Source: Tamarix chinensis
Lineage: Eukaryota; Streptophyta; Magnoliopsida; Caryophyllales; Tamaricaceae
NCBI GenBank assembly: GCA_030549775.1
Contig: CM060181.1
Location: 60,819,701-60,883,700 of the forward strand
DNA length: 64,000 nt
Direction: 5' to 3'
Part shown: positions 58,625-64,000 of the stretch, piece after piece
How the letters are laid out: every line of letters starts with the position of its first letter
How positions within the stretch are numbered: the first letter of the stretch is position 1
Notes under the pieces: model-generated
Told to the model about the DNA's origin: nothing
Seen by the model: the letters and a program-made list of their open reading frames with translations, nothing else
Databases searched by the model: none
Position numbers and translations under genes: made by a program

Positions 58625-59726
58625 GATCCTATAGGGGGTATCGATATTAAAGGACTAGGTGACCAGGTTTGAAGGATGCTATATTGCTTTTGGGTACTAG
58701 TATGACTAGGCATATCGCTGTGTCCCTATGTTTGAGGTAAGGGTATTGTGTTGTTTTGGGCGCCAAATGACTAGGTGTACCATTGTGTCCCTTGGTTAAT
58801 TTTTACCCCTCTTGAGTAAGGAAGTAAACATGAAATTGATTGTTATGTAATGAAATGAAAAGAATGTATTTTTGGTTAGGTCATTGCCTCAATGCTCTAC
58901 TTTTGTTTTATGATGGATTGTTGGTGCGGTCGTTGCCTCAATTTCCTACCTTGGTTGTGTTGGATTTGTTGGTTCAGTAGATTACTTAGTGCCCTATCTT
59001 GGTATTATTTTTAATTATTGTTTTGGTAGTTGCCTTAGTGCCCTATCACTATGAGTGGAATGTATATAACTAATTAAATATGACTTTGCACTTTGAAATA
59101 ATGAGAAATGATTTGGTATGTTCTACCGTTGAGTTGAGACTTGGACATATAAATATATTACTTCACAAATATTTTCTCTAGGGTTGAAGCCTTCTGTTTA
59201 AGTATGCTTTTTAGTTTTTTTTGTGAATGTGTAAAATGTGGGTATGTTGCCTCTTATGTGTTATTGTGATTTACTCTATACGAGGAAGTTATACTAATAC
59301 TACCTTTGTAAATGATTATGTGAGGGACATGGAGTGGCCTAAAGCTTATAAGCACGTGAAGGATAAGCAGAGTCTTTGGGTAGATGTTCCATTTTTAGAA
59401 TGGGCTATTGGGTCAAAGAGTTAGAGTAAACTGGATTTATACCTTTAGATACTTGTTTTAGTTACTTTTGGTTTTCCTTCGGCCTCTTATGTCACTTGCT
59501 GTATTTTGGTCATACTATTGTATTATGACATTTATTCTTAACTCTATTCTATATTATTTCTATTTCCAAGCATTTACTATGATTAAGTTTGTTTTAGCTT
59601 AGCACTTAGTGTAAGAAAGGCAAGGGGCTAGGTATATGCTAAGTGTTGTGGAAACACTAAGTAATTTAGTAATTAACACTTCTACAACAATAAAAAAGTT
59701 TCATATGGTAAAATGGTGGTGTCACA
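58625..59726 (+). mobile_element. Plus-strand solo LTR, right piece
   Basis: It continues from 55225 and ends GGTGGTGTCACA at 59726. The block at 58640-58790 is a decayed relative of the repeat at 2843-2975, supporting shared LTR ancestry. A stem CACTTAG/CTAAGTG (59603-59609, 59639-59645) lies before the end. The frame 59227-59424 shows no known domain. Confidence 0.7.
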
Positions 59727-60572
59727 AAGGCTTGTCTTTTGAACTTCTACCAATGTTGGGAGAAATATTTACATTTGATTGAAATTTTGTACAACAATTA
59801 ATATGCTAACATAGGGATGCACCTTTTGAGGCACCATATGGACGCAAATCTTAGACACTATTTTGTTAGAGTGACAACAATGACATTATTATGCTTAGAC
59901 AAAACATTATAGCAGAGATGATTATGTAGATTTAGTTGATCCATGATAGGATGGGAGATCATAAGCACCGTAGTGATGCATTCGATCTAAGGGATAGGGT
60001 GTTGGTAAGGGTCTCAATAACAAATTGGGTGAATAGGTTTGGAAGGAAAGGTAAGCTAGGCTCGATATATGTTGGCCCTTATGAGATTGTTATTGTGTCG
60101 ATGAGGTTAGATACTACCTAAAACTTCCATTGAAGTTAGATAAAGTTCATAACATCTTCCACATCTCACTTTTGAGAAATTACATAATAAATCCTTCCTA
60201 GGTGATTAGACCTAATGATATCAAGTTCGATGATTCTATTACATATGAGGACAGGCCTCTATAGATTCTTGGCACCAATGTACACCTAACTGAAGTGAAC
60301 TCAATATTAGTCATAAAGAATCTATAGAACTGTTATGGGTTAAAGGAGATAACCAACAGACAAATAAGGATATGCATGCATCACATCAAGACATTATCAT
60401 CTTAGGTGTGTTAGGTTTCGAGGTTCACTCTCTTTAATAGGGGTAATACCCTATAGTATAATATCAACTTCTTTAAGGATTTTTCCACTATGATTACTTT
60501 CCTTACATCATCTTCATCTTCTTTCCCAAACGTAACTTGCTAACTTTAGGGAGGTAGCCTCATTTAAGGGGG
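59727..60572 (+). pseudogene. Third gypsy integrase, C-terminal part, and purine tract
   Basis: Integrase reading resumes after the nested LTRs: APFEAPYGRKS (59817), then the frame 59936-60121 with HDRMGDHKHRSDAFDLRDRV, NRFGRKGKLGSIYVGPYEI, the GPY module. A little sequence seems lost at the joint. The tract AAGGGGGTAG (60566-60574) precedes the LTR. Confidence 0.78.
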
Positions 60573-63464
60573 TAGTAATATAATAATCTTAATTTTTTCT
60601 AATATTAATCCCAAGTAATTTATAGCTTAACCTAATCATAATATTTATTCTTGGTAATTTATATTCTAACATTAAGATAATCATGGATGAATAGAATATT
60701 AATCTATCTCATTTTGTTGATCACAAGTATTAACCTATCCTAATCACAATTTGACACTTATATCCTATTTCCTTTTTCCCTTTTCCATTTTCTTCTACTC
60801 CCTCTGATTTTTCTTTCACTTTTTCCTACTTAACACGTTCTTCTTATTTTTTCTACATTATGTGTTTTTCTTATTAACCTCTATAGCGCACCATAACCAT
60901 GTCAACCATCATCTCCCACAAATGATTGGGACATGTCCTACTGAATTTTTCCACAATCCCCTATCATACTTCACTTCTTCTCCCTTCTACCCCCAACCAT
61001 CTCTTCTCTACCATTTTTATATGTGTGTATGTGTGTATCCTTTTTAATCTCTCTCTTCCTCATTTATTACCTTATCTAACTCTCTCTTACCAAATTTATG
61101 TCAACCAAAATAGCTCCAATCACTTTCCTTCTTCTTCTTCCTTCCTTTGTTAGTTTTGAAGCTGTCTACAACCATCAACACCACACACCACCACCAACCA
61201 TGAAACTCCACCATTTCGTTTAGAAAATAAATAAGATTACCACCCTTTCCTACCCCCTCTCATTATCAACCATCACCACCTAATCCATTTCTTTTTTCCT
61301 CCTCTCCATCATGCTCATTTCGTTTTCATTAAGGCTAATGGTTGTGTACCCTCGCACACCTTATCCATACCCTTTTGCATAGCTCATGCATGACTTCGGA
61401 CACAATCATGCACACTTTTTTCTTCTCACTAGTGTGCTCAGTGCCCTATTGTGCACACCCCACCCATACGTGTCCCAAGCTCTTGACCTATACATGCCTT
61501 GTATGCTATGCCCATATTGTTCCTTTCATATAATTATGCGTCCCTTCTAGCACACCCATGCACCACTCTAACACCACCATAGCAGCACTTTTTTACCACC
61601 ATAATTCTACACATCTCAAACTTTCATTTATTTTTAGTTATCTCCATTTCCACCCTCTTTACTCTAAATTTTACCTCAATATATATTATTAAGTTCTAAC
61701 TATGGTTTATTCTCATTTCCATAGGTTATCTTAAAGTTATCTAATAAAAAGGTGGTTTAGGAGTACGTTCTTAGAGACTAGTGCCTTTGTTAGTTCAGAT
61801 ACATGTCATAGTTAGGAATTTTATGTGCAACATGTATTTATATATGAAATCCTAATAAGTAATGTTATATGGATAATAATGACTATGATAATGCTATGAT
61901 ATAATACCTTGAAAGTGAAGAATAGGGAAAGTATGCATTTGGGTATAATATTGGATACGTGGTATGTATGCATATAATTTTGGTTCTACATCTCGCATAA
62001 AAATCAGATTTTGAAAAACATTAATATTCGGATTTGTAAGGACTTTGGAAAAATATGGGTTTTTTAACAATTGTGAGGTAGTATGGATATTTTAGTATAA
62101 TATGGGAAGTAATCACCACATGATATGTTTTGAGGGCGTTATCAATTATTACATAAGTAATGTGATTCAATGATCATTGAGTTAAATAGAAGTACCATAT
62201 ATGAGATTCTAAGGCTTTCAATAAGAAAAATAAATTTTTTTAATAAGGGATACAGAAAGGGGAATAAAATTTAAATATGTTATGGACCTTTTTCCTTGAG
62301 AAATATTCCGATTACTATATTGTTATGCTTTGGATGTTCTCAAATTTTTTGTTTTTCATATCTACATGATTCATGCTTTATGATCTAGATATAAAAAACT
62401 CTAAATAAGATACTAATCACTTACTATGAAAGATCACATGAGTTACGCCGAGGTGTTTTCTATGCATTCTATCGGACAATAATAGTGGCTCTGGTCTATA
62501 CTTCCTTGAGAGATGAATTAGTCTATTCCATTGTATTAAGAATAGCAGTTAGGAGCATGGTACCTTGGTATTTGTTATGTTTGTTCCACTAGATAATAAT
62601 AATATCTCACGTGTGTTTTTCAATGAGTGGCACTTTAGTCGGCCCACCTAATTAAGAATAGTGGCATCCGTGAACTTAATGTAAATAAAATAATGGAATA
62701 TGTTTGTAATATAATAATAAGTTCTGAAATTAGTATTTAACTTACATCACTTTATGTTAATGCATGTGTGCTTATTCTTTGATGTGAACTCATGTTTTTT
62801 CTGTTACCTTACTTTTGTTGTATGGCCACCTTGCTTAGTACATTGCATAATAATCATCCTTTTTTATCGGTGCTTCTCATTTCAACAAACATATGAGTTA
62901 AATGTTTTTCTTCTAGTTGATGAGGACCCTTTATATAATTGTGCTATATATGATGCCATATGTGTTGAGCAGTGATCACAAATATCATGGTTAGGCTTAG
63001 ATTCTTATTGATCTACCATTATTTTAAACTGGTGCAGTTGATTCCCAAGAGCAAATGACCTACTTGTTTTTATGTAATTCGATCAGGACCCTTTGGATGA
63101 TTTTTTTGGATATGATTCCTTATATGTCCAAGAGTGATCTCATGTGTCAAGGTTGGGCACAGAGTCATGTTATTTAATTATTGTGTTTAGACCAGATTCC
63201 TTGTTGGTCTCTTAATATCCCAATGTATCCATTTTATGTATTTTGATATTTTATGCTGAGACAATCTTCAAACTCTTATCTAATGTTTATGAAGTACACT
63301 TATTTTTTTTATCATGCTTTAATTCTTAACTCTATTTCCTTATATTGAACGTATGGATAGTGTGGTAAGCTAGATTTATGTTGAGCACGGTGGTAACACC
63401 AAGCTATTTAGATATTACACTTCAACTGAATGAAAATTTTCTATAGTAAATATGGATTGTTACA
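60573..63464 (+). mobile_element. 3' LTR of the third gypsy element
   Basis: It follows a purine tract directly and ends GGATTGTTACA at 63464. It has the C-rich block (60780-61680) and decayed palindrome-array units (62455-62680, ATAATAGTGG). GTAACACC near 63390 precedes the end as in its relatives. Frames at 60862-61153, 61342-61533 and 62754-62975 are low-complexity or unrecognised. Confidence 0.68.
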
Positions 63465-64000
63465 ATCGTGTCAAGAAAATAAAAAAAACTACAAAAATTT
63501 CATAGTTCTCTTGATATTTAAAATTTAAATATTAATAAAAAAAAGATAGTACCCAAAAGTTGGCTTGATGTGTAAGTGACATTTTCCTTACTCTCACGTG
63601 TTTAGATTGGAAAAGGAATCTCCAAATCATAAGGGTCTCACAATCTTAGTCACAATTATTCTTAAACGAACAATATTCTTTATCAAATATGACCTTATGT
63701 TTTGACGTTGCTATATTGTGTAATAAAAGGCAAAAATCAAGACTCTAATTTAACTCTCTTTCCTCTCTAAAGATTTTTCCCATCGACCAACCTTCTATAT
63801 AATTGTGAGAAGTTACCATTAGTAAGGAGTATACAAAACCAAGAGGATTTTTTATCTTTCAAATAAAAAATAAGGTATTTTTAACCATCCTGCGTCGTTA
63901 TATATATATATATCTTTAACTTATTCTCCTTCCCCACTTATGAATTTACTTCTCTCTATCTTCCTTAACTATTATGCTGTTTTTTTTTATTAAAAAACTT
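63465..64000. other. Unassigned AT-rich sequence
   Basis: No gene or element end is recognised. A short (TA)n run is at 63899-63913. Confidence 0.5.

Overview
This is a block of plant nuclear DNA made almost wholly of transposable elements, most of them old and broken. The plant signs are Athila-type and chromovirus-type Ty3/gypsy retrotransposons, a Cassandra element carrying a 5S-rRNA-like sequence in its LTRs, and a plant-type LINE. Base composition is AT-rich and no host gene, tRNA gene or CRISPR array is visible. The Athila protein type fits a dicot best, but species cannot be read from the sequence. Gene-poor, probably pericentromeric chromatin is an inference from the nesting.

Left part (1-28.9 kb). 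A long plus-strand LTR runs in from outside and ends at 4200; it contains three kinds of internal tandem repeat. Next come the remains of two minus-strand chromoviruses (Ty3/gypsy with a chromodomain). One has lost most of its interior (gag start fused to integrase end, 4201-4780) behind its LTR (4781-8072). The other keeps decayed gag-to-chromodomain sequence (21.9-26.6 kb). The 3' LTR of the second is split by a full-length minus-strand Athila element (8996-21849; 1.55-kb LTRs; TSD TGTTA; tRNA-Asp-type primer site; gag, protease, RT, RNase H, integrase and an extra Athila ORF, all with stops or frameshifts). A 5'-truncated LINE (about 26.85-28.80 kb) ends in a (TA)n tract.

Middle part (28.9-48.9 kb). 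A plus-strand chromovirus (primer site 38175-38189, interior to about 43 kb) has its 5' LTR split by a young-looking non-autonomous Athila-like element (29801-36946; LTRs about 1.86 kb and nearly identical; TSD CTAAG). That element carries only a gag-like reading frame. Its LTRs hold a GC-rich promoter and leader block with a string of short hairpins. Another LTR (about 43.0-47.0 kb) follows and contains the Cassandra element (44086-44840). A second copy of the chromovirus LTR lies at about 47.0-48.9 kb.

Right part (48.9-64 kb). A third plus-strand gypsy interior (50.4-52.8 and 59.7-60.6 kb) is interrupted inside integrase by a plus-strand solo LTR (52831-59726), itself interrupted by a minus-strand solo LTR (55226-58619). 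Its own 3' LTR follows (about 60573-63464).

Inferred order of events: decayed chromoviruses first, then long solo LTRs and the Athila, then Cassandra, with the non-autonomous Athila-like element latest. Nothing here is a clearly new biological system. The best leads are structural: hairpin strings in the young LTRs, a pairing-conserved hairpin near the 3' end of several gypsy LTRs, a compensated palindrome array, and the mobile 5S-like promoter.
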